From UBA1231 sp045652765 (GTDB lineage: Bacteria > Bacillota_I > Bacilli_A > ML615J-28 > CAG-313): a stretch of DNA of 24,253 bases. Location: positions 1 through 24,253 of the forward strand of contig JAZOLG010000007.1 of the NCBI GenBank assembly GCA_045652765.1, in the 5' to 3' direction. Positions 7,822 through 16,298 of this stretch are shown piece by piece. The notes beneath the pieces are model-generated. The model saw only the letters and a program-made list of their open reading frames with translations. It did not search any database and was not told the origin of the DNA. A program made the translations under genes and the position numbers. Each line of letters starts with the position of its first letter. Within the stretch, counting starts at the first letter, position 1.

Positions 7822-9651
7822 ATGGCTAAAATTATTGGTATTGACTTAGGTACAACAAATTCATGTGTATCTGTTATGGAAGGTGGAGAAGCAAAAGTTA
7901 TTGCTAATCCAGAAGGTTTAAGAACAACTCCATCTGTTGTTGCATTCAAAGATGGTGAAATTCAAGTTGGTGAAGTTGCACGTCGTCAAGCAGCAACTAA
8001 CCCTAATACTATTTCATCAATTAAAAGAGAAATGGGTACAAATTATAAAGTAGATGTTAATGGTAAAAAATATACACCACAAGAAATTTCTGCTATGATT
8101 CTTCAAAACTTAAAAGCTACTGCAGAAGCTTACTTAGGTGAAAAAGTTACAGAAGCAGTTATTACTGTTCCTGCATACTTCTATGACTCTCAACGTCAAG
8201 CAACTAAAGATGCTGGTAAAATTGCTGGTTTAGAAGTAAAACGTATTATTAATGAACCAACTGCTGCAGCTTTAGCATATGGTTTAGATAAGAAAGAAAA
8301 AGAACAAACTATCTTAGTTTATGACTTAGGTGGTGGTACATTTGACGTATCAATTTTACAACTAGCTGATGGTACTTTTGAAGTATTATCAACAGCTGGT
8401 AATAACCGCTTAGGTGGAGATGACTTCGACAATGCAGTTGCAAAATACTTAATTGAAGAATTCAAAAAAGCTGAAGGTGTAGATTTATCAGCTCAAAGAA
8501 TGTCAGCTTATCGTGTAAAAGAAGCTGCTGAAAAGGCTAAAAAAGAATTAAGTGGTATTACTAAAACTGATATTAACTTACCATTTATCGGTGTAAATGC
8601 TAATGGTGAACCAGTGCATATGAGCACAAGTTTAACACGTGCTAAATTTGATGAATTAACAAGACATTTAGTAAACTCAACAGTTGATTCTGTTCGTCAA
8701 GCATTAAGAGATGCTAAACTTACAGCAAATGATTTAGACCAAGTATTATTAGTTGGTGGATCATCAAGAATTCCTGCTGTTCAAGATTTAGTTCGTCGTG
8801 AACTTGGAAAAGAACCAAACAGAAGCATTAATCCTGATGAAGTAGTTGCAATGGGTGCTGCTATTCAAGGTGGTGTTCTAGCAGGTGATGTTAAAGACGT
8901 ATTATTATTAGACGTTACTCCACTTTCACTTGGTATTGAAACATTAGGTGGTGTTTCTACTCGCTTAATTGAAAGAAACACAACTATTCCAACATCTAAA
9001 TCACAAATCTTCTCAACAGCTCAAGACAATCAACCAGGTGTTGAAATTCACGTTTTACAAGGTGAAAGACCAATGGCTGCTGATAACAAAACATTAGGTC
9101 GTTTCCAATTAACTGGTATTCCAATGGCGCCACGTGGTGTTCCACAAATTGAAGTTAAATTTGATATTGATGCTAACGGTATCGTGCACGTTTCAGCTAA
9201 AGATCTTGGAACTGGTAAATCACAAACTATTACAATTAGTGGTGGTAATGGATTAAGTGATGAAGAAATTGATCGTATGGTTAAAGAAGCTGAAGAAAAT
9301 GCAGAAGCTGATAAAAAACGTAAAGAAGAAGCTGATCTTCGTAATGAATGTGATCAAATGATCTTCAGTGTTAAAAAATCAGTTGAAGATTTAGGTTCTG
9401 AAGTAACTGCAGAAGAAAAAGAAAAAGTTGAAGCTGCAACAAAGAAATTAGAAGATGCTTTAGCAAGTAATGATGTAGAAGCAATCAAAGCTGCCAAATC
9501 AGAACTTGAAAAAGATGCTCAATCAATTGCAATTAAAGCATACGAAAAAATTCAAAAAGAACAACAAGCAAAAGAAGCTGGTCAAAACGCTGAACAAAAC
9601 AGTTCAAATGATGATAACACAGTAAATGCTGATTTTGAAGAAGTAAAATAG
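7822..9651 (+). CDS. dnaK: Molecular chaperone DnaK (Hsp70)
   Basis: A 609-residue ATP-dependent chaperone. The ATPase domain shows IIGIDLGTTNSCVSV at the N-terminus, INEPTAAALAYGLDKK, LVYDLGGGTFDVSIL and VLLVGGSSRIPAVQDLV. The substrate domain follows DVTPLSLGIETLGG. The C-terminal lid is helical and rich in Lys, Glu and Ala, ending in a Gln/Asn-rich tail and the acidic EEVK. Length is typical for Gram-positive DnaK, which lacks the roughly 23-residue insertion of proteobacterial DnaK. AAAGAGGT at 7805-7812 is the ribosome-binding site. Codon choice is strongly biased, consistent with abundant expression. Stop is TAG. Confidence 0.98.
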   Translation: MAKIIGIDLGTTNSCVSVMEGGEAKVIANPEGLRTTPSVVAFKDGEIQVGEVARRQAATNPNTISSIKREMGTNYKVDVNGKKYTPQEISAMILQNLKATAEAYLGEKVTEAVITVPAYFYDSQRQATKDAGKIAGLEVKRIINEPTAAALAYGLDKKEKEQTILVYDLGGGTFDVSILQLADGTFEVLSTAGNNRLGGDDFDNAVAKYLIEEFKKAEGVDLSAQRMSAYRVKEAAEKAKKELSGITKTDINLPFIGVNANGEPVHMSTSLTRAKFDELTRHLVNSTVDSVRQALRDAKLTANDLDQVLLVGGSSRIPAVQDLVRRELGKEPNRSINPDEVVAMGAAIQGGVLAGDVKDVLLLDVTPLSLGIETLGGVSTRLIERNTTIPTSKSQIFSTAQDNQPGVEIHVLQGERPMAADNKTLGRFQLTGIPMAPRGVPQIEVKFDIDANGIVHVSAKDLGTGKSQTITISGGNGLSDEEIDRMVKEAEENAEADKKRKEEADLRNECDQMIFSVKKSVEDLGSEVTAEEKEKVEAATKKLEDALASNDVEAIKAAKSELEKDAQSIAIKAYEKIQKEQQAKEAGQNAEQNSSNDDNTVNADFEEVK

Positions 9652-9677
9652 TAGATAATTAGACAGGAGGCTATTTA

Positions 9678-10790
9678 ATGGCTGAAAGAGATTATTATGA
9701 AATATTAGGAGTTAATAAAACCGCAAGCGATGATGAAATAAAAAAAGCGTATCGTACTCTTGCCAAAAAATATCATCCTGATGTAAGTAAAGAACCAGAT
9801 GCTGTAGAAAAATTTAAGGAAGTTCAAAAAGCATATGATTGTTTAAGTGATGAAACAAAACGCAAAAATTACGACCAATTTGGCTCAGAAGAAGCAAATC
9901 CGTTTGGCGGAGGTGGCTTTAATGGCGGCTTTGGCGGAGGTTTTGGCGGATTTGAAGATATATTCTCATCATTCTTTGGTGGTGGAAGAAGTCGTCGTCA
10001 ATCTAATGGACCAACTCGCGGTAACGATATTCGTGTGAATGTAAATTTAACCTTTGAAGAAGCTGCTTTTGGTGTTAAAAAAGAAATTAAAATTGATCGT
10101 TATGAAGAATGTACTAAATGTGCAGGCTCTGGTGCAGAATCTAAAAATGATATTCATACATGTAATAGATGTCATGGAACTGGTCGTGTACTAACTGAAC
10201 AAGTAACAATCTTGGGTCGTATTCAATCAGAAACAACATGTCCGGATTGTCGTGGAAAAGGAAAGATTATTGATAAAGTATGTTCTCATTGTAGAGGTGC
10301 TGGAAAAACTCGTAAACAAGCTAAAATTAACGTAACTATTCCAGCTGGTATTGATGATGAACAAACATTAAGACTTTCAGGACAAGGTGAAGCGGGTTCA
10401 AATGGTGGACCTGCTGGAGATTTATTCATTAATATATCTGTAGCAGAACATCAAATTTTTGAACGAGATGGTAATGATATTTATTTAGAACTGCCGGTTA
10501 CTTTCTCACAAGTTGCGCTTGGATGTGAAATTGAAGTTGCAACAATTCATGGTAAGGTTAAAATGAAAATTCCTGCTGGAACTCAAACAGGAACTAAGTT
10601 TAAACTTGCAGGAAAAGGTATTCAAAACCAAACTAGTGGTAGAAGTGGTAGTCAATATGTTATTATTAAAGTTGTTACACCTACTAAACTAGACGCTAAT
10701 CAAAAAGAATTATTTACTAAACTTTCAAATACTGATGAAACAAAAGGATCAACTTTTTTTGAAAAAATTAAAAAGTTTTTTGGTATTTAA
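9678..10790 (+). CDS. dnaJ: Chaperone protein DnaJ (Hsp40)
   Basis: A 370-residue type I J-protein that delivers substrates to DnaK and stimulates its ATPase. The J domain (1-70) has HPD at 33-35. A Gly/Phe-rich linker spans about 75-103. Four zinc-binding CxxCxGxG repeats start at C145, C162, C188 and C202. The C-terminal beta domains include ATIHGKVKMKIPAGTQTG. AGGAGG lies 8 bases before the ATG. It is last gene of the heat-shock operon and is followed by a strong terminator. In many Bacillota prmA is next; here it is missing. Confidence 0.97.
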   Translation: MAERDYYEILGVNKTASDDEIKKAYRTLAKKYHPDVSKEPDAVEKFKEVQKAYDCLSDETKRKNYDQFGSEEANPFGGGGFNGGFGGGFGGFEDIFSSFFGGGRSRRQSNGPTRGNDIRVNVNLTFEEAAFGVKKEIKIDRYEECTKCAGSGAESKNDIHTCNRCHGTGRVLTEQVTILGRIQSETTCPDCRGKGKIIDKVCSHCRGAGKTRKQAKINVTIPAGIDDEQTLRLSGQGEAGSNGGPAGDLFINISVAEHQIFERDGNDIYLELPVTFSQVALGCEIEVATIHGKVKMKIPAGTQTGTKFKLAGKGIQNQTSGRSGSQYVIIKVVTPTKLDANQKELFTKLSNTDETKGSTFFEKIKKFFGI

Positions 10791-10800
10791 AACTCCGTAT

Positions 10801-10829
10801 AACCATCCTAAATTATTAGGATGGTTTTT
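10801..10829 (+). terminator. Intrinsic terminator of the hrcA-dnaJ operon
   Basis: An 11-bp perfect stem (10801-10811 with 10816-10826) with ATTA loop runs into TTTTT. It separates the heat-shock operon from rsmE. Confidence 0.9.
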
Positions 10830-10874
10830 AAATTTTAAATACGAAAAAATCATATTTATATAAAATTGTTTATC

Positions 10875-10903
10875 TTGCAAAAATAGTCTTTTTTTGGTAT
10901 AAT
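10875..10903 (+). promoter_or_regulatory. Promoter of the rsmE-mtaB-helicase-nfo operon
   Basis: TTGCAA at 10875-10880, 17-base spacer, TATAAT at 10898-10903, the latter extended as TGGTATAAT. The same TTGCAA...TGGTATAAT arrangement is seen before the terminal tRNA genes. AAGGAGG follows before the rsmE start. Confidence 0.85.
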
Positions 10904-10926
10904 AGATATAATTAAGGAGGTAGCTT

Positions 10927-11661
10927 ATGCAACGTTATTTTGTTGATAAAACTAGTGTTGTTAAACCTAATATTTACATTACTGGAGATGATCTACATCA
11001 TATTAAAAATGTAATGCGTATGAATATTGGTGATAGAGTATATGTAAGTGATCAAGATAATAGTTGGATAGCTATTATTCGAGATATTGAACCTCAACAA
11101 GTAATTTTAGAAATTGAAGAAGAACTTGTTGAAAATAAAGAATTACCACTCAATATCACAATTGCTCATGGGTTAGTATCGCGTGAGAAGAAAGAAGAAA
11201 CTATTCAAAAGATCACGCAATTAGGTGCAGTTTCATATATTCCAGTATTAATGAAGAAATCAGTTGTTAAGTTAGTTAAAGAAAAAGAACAAAAACAAAC
11301 AGAAAGATTACAAAAGATTGCTAAAGAAGCATCAGAACAATCGCATCGAACAAAAATTTTAAAAGTTGAGTTACCAATTACTTTTAATGAACTTTTAAAA
11401 CTTGAAAAGAACTATGATATTTGTTTATATGCATCGACTGTATTAGATCCTAAAGATGAATCATTTAAAAAAATTATTAAAGAACAAAAATATAAGAATA
11501 TTTTAATTCTTGTAGGACCAGAGGCTGGTATTGATGAGTCAGAAATTAATAAACTTAATAATTGGACAGCTATAACATTAGGGCCAAGAATTTTAAGAAC
11601 TGAAGTTGCACCTCTTTATATAATGAGTGCAATTAGTTATGAATTAGAACTTGGTGAGTAA
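10927..11661 (+). CDS. rsmE: 16S rRNA (uracil-1498-N3)-methyltransferase RsmE
   Basis: A 244-residue SPOUT-class enzyme that methylates N3 of U1498 in 16S rRNA. The N-terminal PUA-like part starts MQRYFVDK and holds DDLHHIKNVMRMNIGD (19-34), the family's signature. The C-terminal knot carries HGLVSREKKEETIQKITQLG, EASEQSHRTKIL, LVGPEAGIDESEI and LGPRILRTEVAPLYIMSA, which form the SAM site. Length is normal. A strong promoter and AAGGAGG precede it. It is the first gene of its transcript and is followed after one base by mtaB, the same order as B. subtilis yqeU-yqeV. Confidence 0.95.
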   Translation: MQRYFVDKTSVVKPNIYITGDDLHHIKNVMRMNIGDRVYVSDQDNSWIAIIRDIEPQQVILEIEEELVENKELPLNITIAHGLVSREKKEETIQKITQLGAVSYIPVLMKKSVVKLVKEKEQKQTERLQKIAKEASEQSHRTKILKVELPITFNELLKLEKNYDICLYASTVLDPKDESFKKIIKEQKYKNILILVGPEAGIDESEINKLNNWTAITLGPRILRTEVAPLYIMSAISYELELGE

Positions 11662-11662
11662 C

Positions 11663-12958
11663 ATGAAGTTTCAAATATTTTCATTAGGCTGTAAAGTAAA
11701 TATTTATGAGTCTGAAGCAGTTAGTTATGATTTAATTCAAAAAGGCTTTGAAAAATGTGAATCTAATCCAGATGTTATAATTATTAATACATGTACAGTA
11801 ACAAGTCAATCAGACGCTAAATCAAGAAAATTAATTAGAAGTAAAAAAGAAGAAAATCCTAATGCAATTATTGTTGTTATGGGATGTTATTCACAATTAG
11901 ATCCTGATACAATATCATCAAAATTAGCCGCTGATATTGTGATAGGTACAAATAATCGTAGTAAAATCTATGACTTAATTATGGAATATATAAATACTAA
12001 AACAAAAATAAATAAAGTTGAGGATTCGAAAAATTATAAGGTGTTCGAAGAGCTTTGTCTAAATAAATTGAGTCTTCATACTAGAGGGTTTATTAAAATT
12101 CAGGATGGATGTGAAAACTTCTGTTCTTATTGTGCAATTCCTTATTCACGAGGCCCTATTAAAAGTCGTAAACCTGAATCAGTTATTAATGAAGTTTCTT
12201 CATTAGTCGAAAGTGGTGTAAAAGAAATTATTTTGTCAGGTATCAATACAGGTACTTATGGAAAAGATTTGGGAGAAATTAATTTAGCGAAATTAATTGA
12301 AATGATTATCATAAAAGTTCCTAATTTATATCGTTTAAGACTTTCATCAATTGAATTAATGGAAATTAATGATGAACTTTTAGATGTCATTTCAAAATAT
12401 CCAACAAAGATCGCGAATCATTTACATATTCCACTACAATCTGGTAGTAATGGAGTTTTAAAACGTATGGAAAGAAAATATTCTATGAAAGAATATTTTG
12501 AAAAAATTGATACTATTAAAAGTAGGTTTAATGATATTGCGATTACAACAGACTGCTTAGCAGGATTTGTTGGCGAAACAGAAGATGAATTTGAGGAAAC
12601 TTGTGAAAGTTTTAGAAAAATTGGTTTTGCTGAGGCCCATATTTTCCCATATTCAATAAGACCTAACACAAAAGCCTATAGTATGCCAAATCATTTAAAA
12701 CCTGAGATTATTAAAGTAAGAGCCCATAAACTTCAAACTTTAGCAAAAGAATTAAGTATTCAATATAAAAATAAATTTATCGGTAAAACTATTCCAGTAT
12801 TATTTGAACAATTAAAAAAAGGGTATTGGTATGGTCATACATCAAATTATTTAGAAGTAAAAATAAAAGATGAAAACATTGATTTAACAAATCAAATTAT
12901 TAATGTAAAATTGGAAAAATTAGATAATGATGTTATAATTGGAAAGGAAGTGAAATAA
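11663..12958 (+). CDS. mtaB: tRNA t6A37 methylthiotransferase MtaB
   Basis: A 431-residue radical SAM methylthiotransferase, expected to convert t6A to ms2t6A at tRNA position 37. The N-terminal domain has the three auxiliary-cluster cysteines C10 (SLGCKVN), C44 (NTCTVT) and C75 (MGCYSQ). The radical SAM motif is C150-ENF-C154-SY-C157. LSGINTGTYG, LHIPLQSGSNGVLKRM and DCLAGFVGETEDEFEET are family signatures; a short TRAM-like tail ends the protein. The frame is open from a TTG at 11651, but the ATG at 11663 is chosen because GGTGAG precedes it and MKFQIFSLGCKVN aligns with the family's start. The stop overlaps the helicase start by one base. Confidence 0.94.
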   Translation: MKFQIFSLGCKVNIYESEAVSYDLIQKGFEKCESNPDVIIINTCTVTSQSDAKSRKLIRSKKEENPNAIIVVMGCYSQLDPDTISSKLAADIVIGTNNRSKIYDLIMEYINTKTKINKVEDSKNYKVFEELCLNKLSLHTRGFIKIQDGCENFCSYCAIPYSRGPIKSRKPESVINEVSSLVESGVKEIILSGINTGTYGKDLGEINLAKLIEMIIIKVPNLYRLRLSSIELMEINDELLDVISKYPTKIANHLHIPLQSGSNGVLKRMERKYSMKEYFEKIDTIKSRFNDIAITTDCLAGFVGETEDEFEETCESFRKIGFAEAHIFPYSIRPNTKAYSMPNHLKPEIIKVRAHKLQTLAKELSIQYKNKFIGKTIPVLFEQLKKGYWYGHTSNYLEVKIKDENIDLTNQIINVKLEKLDNDVIIGKEVK

Positions 12959-14292
12959 TGAAATTTACAGATTTAAAATTTAAACCATTTATTCAAGAGT
13001 CATTAGATGAACTAGGATTTGTTGAAACAACACCTGTTCAAGAATTGGTATTTAAACAATTAAAAAGTAATACTAATATTATTGTTCAAAGCGCGACAGG
13101 ATCTGGTAAAACTCATGCGTTCTTACTTCCTATTTTTGATCGAATTGATATAAACAGTAAAACTGTTCAAACAGTAATTATTGCACCTACAAGAGAATTA
13201 GCGACTCAGTTGTTTAATGTTGCATCACAAATCGCAAAGTTTGGAGATATTGATGTAAGATTATATATTGGTGGTTCATCTAGAGAAAATGAAATTAGAA
13301 GATTAAATCTTTCTCAACCACAAATAGTAATTGGAACAATTGGTCGTATTTATGACTTAGCTGTTCAAGCAAATGCTTTAAAAATATATTCTGCTAAAGA
13401 CTTAGTAATCGATGAAGCTGATATGGTTTTTGAAGAAAAAGCTATTGTAGAAGTAGACAAAGTTTTAAGTATTATTGTTGGTAATCCGAAATTTTGGTTG
13501 TTTTCTGCGACACTTACAAAAGGATTAAGACAATTTATTAATAAGTATCTAAGTGGAACAGATGAAATTATTATTGAAGAAAAAGAACTAACTAAAAGTT
13601 CTATTGAACATTGTTTTATTCCATGTAAAGCAAAACAAAAAGAAGATGTTTTGTTAAATTTAATCGAAATGATTAATCCATATTTATTATTAATATTTGT
13701 TAATACAAAAGAAAAAGTAATTGAACTTTCTAAATTCTTAGCAAATAATGATATTAAAGTTGCGACTTTGCATGGTGATTTAGATGATAGAACAAGACGA
13801 CAAACATTAAAGAGAATTCAAGATATGCAATATCGTTATATAGTCGCAAGTGATATTGCATCTCGTGGTATTGATATTCAAGGTGTAAGTCACGTTATAA
13901 ATTTTGATTTACCTAAAGATACGGAGTTTTATATTCATAGAACTGGTCGAACTGCTAGATATGATCAAACTGGTATAGCGTTTGCTTTGTATGATTATGA
14001 TGACGAACACTATGTTGAGTTTTTAAGAAAAAAAGGTTTAAATGTAAAGTTTAAAAAAATTGTCAATGGAGAATTAGTTCCAACTAAACTTGAAAAAGCA
14101 ATTGGAACGCAAAAATTAAAAGAAAAAACAGATGCTGTTCACGCAAAACATCCACTTCCTAAAAAAGTTAAGCCTGGATATAAAAAGAAAAGAATGGAAG
14201 TAATTAAAAAAGAAATCAAGAAAATAGAACGTGAACGTATTGAAGAAATATATAGAAAGAAGAGTCGAAATGAAAATCGGAAGTCACGTTAG
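12958..14292 (+). CDS. cshB: DEAD-box RNA helicase, CshB-like
   Basis: A 444-residue ATP-dependent RNA helicase. Motifs in order: a TTPVQ Q-motif (24-28), ATGSGKT Walker A (46-52), APTRELA, GTIGRIYDL, DEAD at 152-155, SAT at 183-185, then in the second RecA domain LHGDLDDRTR, ASDIASRGIDI, INFDLPKD and YIHRTGRTAR. The C-terminal 70 residues are very basic (PKKVKPGYKKKR), an RNA-binding tail. B. subtilis CshB is likewise the neighbour of nfo, which supports the CshB call over CshA. It starts on a one-base overlap with mtaB, behind GGAAAGGAAGTG, and its end overlaps nfo by 23 bases. Role inferred from the family: ribosome assembly, cold adaptation or RNA turnover. Confidence 0.9.
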   Translation: MKFTDLKFKPFIQESLDELGFVETTPVQELVFKQLKSNTNIIVQSATGSGKTHAFLLPIFDRIDINSKTVQTVIIAPTRELATQLFNVASQIAKFGDIDVRLYIGGSSRENEIRRLNLSQPQIVIGTIGRIYDLAVQANALKIYSAKDLVIDEADMVFEEKAIVEVDKVLSIIVGNPKFWLFSATLTKGLRQFINKYLSGTDEIIIEEKELTKSSIEHCFIPCKAKQKEDVLLNLIEMINPYLLLIFVNTKEKVIELSKFLANNDIKVATLHGDLDDRTRRQTLKRIQDMQYRYIVASDIASRGIDIQGVSHVINFDLPKDTEFYIHRTGRTARYDQTGIAFALYDYDDEHYVEFLRKKGLNVKFKKIVNGELVPTKLEKAIGTQKLKEKTDAVHAKHPLPKKVKPGYKKKRMEVIKKEIKKIERERIEEIYRKKSRNENRKSR

Positions 14293-15184
14293 TAATAATG
14301 GTACTAAGATGCTACTTGGAAGTGTTGAAGAAGCGTTAAGCTATAATGCAAATTGTTTTATGGTATATATGGGGGCACCACAAAATACTTTTCGTAAAAA
14401 GTCTTATGAAATGAAAATTCCAGAAATGCATCAAAAATTAAAAGAAAATAATATCAATATTAATGATGTTGTTATTCATGCTCCGTATATTGTTAATCTT
14501 GGTCAACAAGATCCTGAAAAACATGATTATGCAATTAGATTTTTAACTGAAGAAGTCAAACTCGTTGACGCAACAGGTGCGAAGTTAATGGTTCTACATC
14601 CTGGCGCTCACGTAGGAGCAGGTAGTCAAAAAGGAATTGAACGCATTATTTTGGGTATTAATATGATAATTGCCAATACACCAGATTCTGATGTTATCAT
14701 TTGTCTTGAAACAATGGCCGGTAAAGGCACAGAATGTGGTAGAACATTTGAAGAAATTAAGATGATTATTGACGGAGTATTTAATAAATCTAGAATAGCA
14801 GTATGTCTAGATACTTGTCATATTCATGATGCCGGTTATGATATTGTCAATAATTACGACAAAGTAATTGATGAATTTGATCGTGTTATTGGTTTAGAAT
14901 ATTTAAAAGTAATTCACATTAATGATTCTAAAAATGTTTTTGCTAGTCATAAAGATCGTCATGAAAATATTGGATTTGGTAATTTAGGATTCGATACAGT
15001 TATGAATTTCTTTAATGATCAAAGATTTAATGATATTCCAAAAATTTTAGAAACACCTTATATTCCTAGCACATATTCAAAAGATGTTAGCTATGCACCT
15101 TATTTTTATGAAATAGAAATGATAAAAACTGGAAAATTTAATCCTAATTTAAAAGAAGAAATTATTAAAAATAGAGAAGTATAA
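14270..15184 (+). CDS. nfo: Endonuclease IV (Nfo)
   Basis: A 304-residue AP endonuclease of base-excision repair, a TIM barrel with three zinc ions. All nine ligands are visible and nearly match E. coli numbering: H70, H110, E147, D181, H184, H216, D229, H231 and E261. The motifs are VIHAPYIVN, LHPGAH, CLETMAGKG, CLDTCHIHDAG, IHINDSK and KDRHENIG. The open frame begins at a GTG at 14231, but MKIGSHVS at 14270 is the conserved N-terminus and AAGAG lies before it. It overlaps the helicase gene by 23 bases, implying coupled translation. Its stop codon falls at the tip of the following hairpin. Confidence 0.96.
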   Translation: MKIGSHVSNNGTKMLLGSVEEALSYNANCFMVYMGAPQNTFRKKSYEMKIPEMHQKLKENNININDVVIHAPYIVNLGQQDPEKHDYAIRFLTEEVKLVDATGAKLMVLHPGAHVGAGSQKGIERIILGINMIIANTPDSDVIICLETMAGKGTECGRTFEEIKMIIDGVFNKSRIAVCLDTCHIHDAGYDIVNNYDKVIDEFDRVIGLEYLKVIHINDSKNVFASHKDRHENIGFGNLGFDTVMNFFNDQRFNDIPKILETPYIPSTYSKDVSYAPYFYEIEMIKTGKFNPNLKEEIIKNREV

Positions 15185-15205
15185 AAATACTTCTCTATTT
15201 ATTAT
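15169..15205 (+). terminator. Hairpin after nfo, probable terminator
   Basis: A 14-bp perfect stem (15169-15182 with 15187-15200) has an AAAA loop and contains the end of the nfo reading frame. The downstream tail is only TTTATTAT, a weak T-tract, so termination may be partial. Confidence 0.65.
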
Positions 15206-15213
15206 CATATTAC

Positions 15214-15242
15214 TTGCTAAATTTAATAAAAAAGAGTATAAT
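15214..15242 (+). promoter_or_regulatory. Promoter of tRNA-Glu
   Basis: TTGCTA at 15214-15219, 17-base spacer, TATAAT at 15237-15242, placed 17 bases before the mature tRNA 5' end. Confidence 0.85.
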
Positions 15243-15258
15243 ATAAAAGTAAATAAAT

Positions 15259-15335
15259 GGTCCGTTGGAGAAGCGGCTTAACTCACATGCCTTTCACGCA
15301 TGCATTCACGGGTTCGAATCCCGTACGGATCACCA
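15259..15335 (+). tRNA. tRNA-Glu (anticodon TTC)
   Basis: Cloverleaf with GGTCCGT acceptor pairing with ACGGATC (one G-T), D arm containing GAGAAGCGGC, anticodon stem CATGC/GCATG at 15286-15290 and 15298-15302, and loop CTTTCAC with TTC at 15293-15295. The T arm is ACGGG-TTCGAAT-CCCGT, the discriminator is A, and CCA is encoded (15333-15335). Confidence 0.95.
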
Positions 15336-15372
15336 TTTTCTGAAATCTTTAGGTCTTCTGAAAAGAGGATCT
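15334..15372. repeat. 39-nt direct repeat, left copy (tRNA-Glu terminator region)
   Basis: It starts at the last two bases of the tRNA CCA and runs through a terminator hairpin. It matches 18292-18330 at 36 of 39 positions. One of the three differences changes a G-T pair to an A-T pair in the hairpin, so structure is kept. The two copies bracket the accessory region. Confidence 0.8.
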
Positions 15373-15385
15373 ATTTTTTATTTTT
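15351..15385 (+). terminator. Terminator 1 after tRNA-Glu (GAAA tetraloop)
   Basis: Stem AGGTCTTCT (15351-15359) pairs with AGAGGATCT (15364-15372), including two G-T wobbles, around a GAAA loop. ATTTTTTATTTTT follows. Confidence 0.8.
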
Positions 15386-15430
15386 ATAGGGTATTTTAGC
15401 CATTTTAGGTTAGAATATCCTATTTTTTTA
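15386..15430 (+). terminator. Terminator 2 after tRNA-Glu (tandem)
   Basis: A 16-bp stem with several G-T wobbles pairs 15386-15401 with 15408-15423 around ATTTTA and is followed by seven T. It backs up the first terminator, giving firm isolation of the tRNA from the island. Confidence 0.75.
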
Positions 15431-15474
15431 TGTAAACTCGACACTTTTTGTTGTAATAACTATAGTAGACTGAC

Positions 15475-15488
15475 CACGGATTCGAATC
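15475..15488 (+). repeat. tRNA T-arm-like fragment
   Basis: CACGGATTCGAATC repeats 15307-15320 of the tRNA-Glu T arm with one mismatch. The rest of the tRNA is not present. Such short duplications can mark old integration or recombination at a tRNA 3' end. The flanking 15431-15560 shows no gene. Confidence 0.4.
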
Positions 15489-15617
15489 ATTAACTTAGGG
15501 ATTCAAATATTTAGTTTTGATGGGACTCTAACCTATAAGAGGTAATGGTGGAAATAAACTTGCATTTGGTGTATAATATTAATGAAAGGTAAATTAGGAT
15601 TTATAAAGGTGCTTTGT

Positions 15618-16133
15618 ATGAGAACAAGAAAAGTTATTGTACTGCCATACGATGATGCATGGCAATCAGCTTTTGAAAAAATAAAGGCTGAGATTGAAAA
15701 AATAATTGGTGATTTAATCATAGGCATCGAACATGTCGGAAGCACTGCTGTCGAAGGAATGTCTGCCAAGCCTTGTATTGATATTGATATTATTATTGAA
15801 GATTACTCAGCATTTAATGGAGTAGTTGATAGATTGAAAACAATTGGATATATCCATGAGGGAGATCTTGGCATTAAGAATAGGGAAGCGTTTAAGTATT
15901 CAGGTAAAGAGCACTTACAAATGCATCATTTATATGTATGTCCTAAATACTCTGAAGAATTGTACCGTCATATTACATTCAGAGATTTTCTACGAAACAA
16001 TCCAAAAATGGCAAAAAAATACAGTTTGATAAAAGAAAAAGCCGCTGAATTATTTCAAAATGATATAGGCGGATACATGGAATACAAATCATCGTGCATT
16101 GAAGAACTGTATAAGGAATGTGGCTTGAAATAA
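15618..16133 (+). CDS. GrpB-family (UPF0157) nucleotidyltransferase-fold protein
   Basis: A 171-residue protein of the GrpB/UPF0157 family, related to the nucleotidyltransferase superfamily. MRTRKVIVLPYDDAWQ opens the family N-terminus. HVGSTAVEGMSAKPCIDIDIII carries the GS and DxD-type residues that make the active site in that fold. HHLYVC and FRDFLRNNP follow in the usual order. The reaction is not established for the family. The frame is open from ATG 15582, but that ATG lies only 5 bases past a TATAAT (15572-15577). ATG 15618 has AAGGTG 6 bases upstream and gives the normal family start. It is the first gene of the tRNA-linked accessory region and stands alone. Codons such as GTC, GCC and AGC are commoner than in neighbouring core genes. 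Confidence 0.82.
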   Translation: MRTRKVIVLPYDDAWQSAFEKIKAEIEKIIGDLIIGIEHVGSTAVEGMSAKPCIDIDIIIEDYSAFNGVVDRLKTIGYIHEGDLGIKNREAFKYSGKEHLQMHHLYVCPKYSEELYRHITFRDFLRNNPKMAKKYSLIKEKAAELFQNDIGGYMEYKSSCIEELYKECGLK

Positions 16134-16167
16134 ATAAATTCCTATTAAAGTTATGAAAATTAGAACT

Positions 16168-16220
16168 CTAGATGTAACGAAATAGTAATGAATGCCAGAT
16201 TCTTATCTAGTTTTTGTTTT
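16168..16220 (+). terminator. Possible terminator after the GrpB-family gene
   Basis: CTAGAT (16168-16173) can pair with ATCTAG (16205-16210), followed by TTTTTGTTTTT. The stem is short and the loop large, so this is tentative. Confidence 0.3.
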
Positions 16221-16242
16221 TATTATATTTCAAATTTTCCTT

Positions 16243-16298
16243 TATCGGCAAAATATAACAAAAAAATAAAAAATAATATGCTTGATATTTTGCCGATA
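16243..16298. promoter_or_regulatory. 14-bp perfect inverted repeat flanking the fic promoter (putative operator)
   Basis: TATCGGCAAAATAT at 16243-16256 and its exact complement ATATTTTGCCGATA at 16285-16298 are separated by 28 AT-rich bases. The right arm overlaps the end of the -35 and most of the spacer of the fic promoter; the left arm is upstream. Arm centres are 42 bp apart, four helical turns, which suits cooperative binding of a dimer or DNA looping. The obvious candidate ligand is the N-terminal HTH of the Fic protein itself. Confidence 0.65.

Noticed and set aside
9847..10038. 63-codon plus ORF inside dnaJ
   Set aside because: Out-of-frame reading of the Gly/Phe-rich linker; repetitive coding sequence produces it.
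15479..15488. GATTCGAATC perfect palindrome as a regulatory site
   Set aside because: The sequence is shared with tRNA T arms, which explains it better than an operator.
15560..15577. TTGCAT and TATAAT before the GrpB-family gene as a promoter
   Set aside because: Only 6 bases separate the two hexamers. The TATAAT may still be a -10, but no -35 at standard spacing was found.
15533..15769. 78-codon minus-strand ORF over the start of the GrpB-family gene
   Set aside because: Antisense shadow of a recognisable family gene, no ribosome-binding site.
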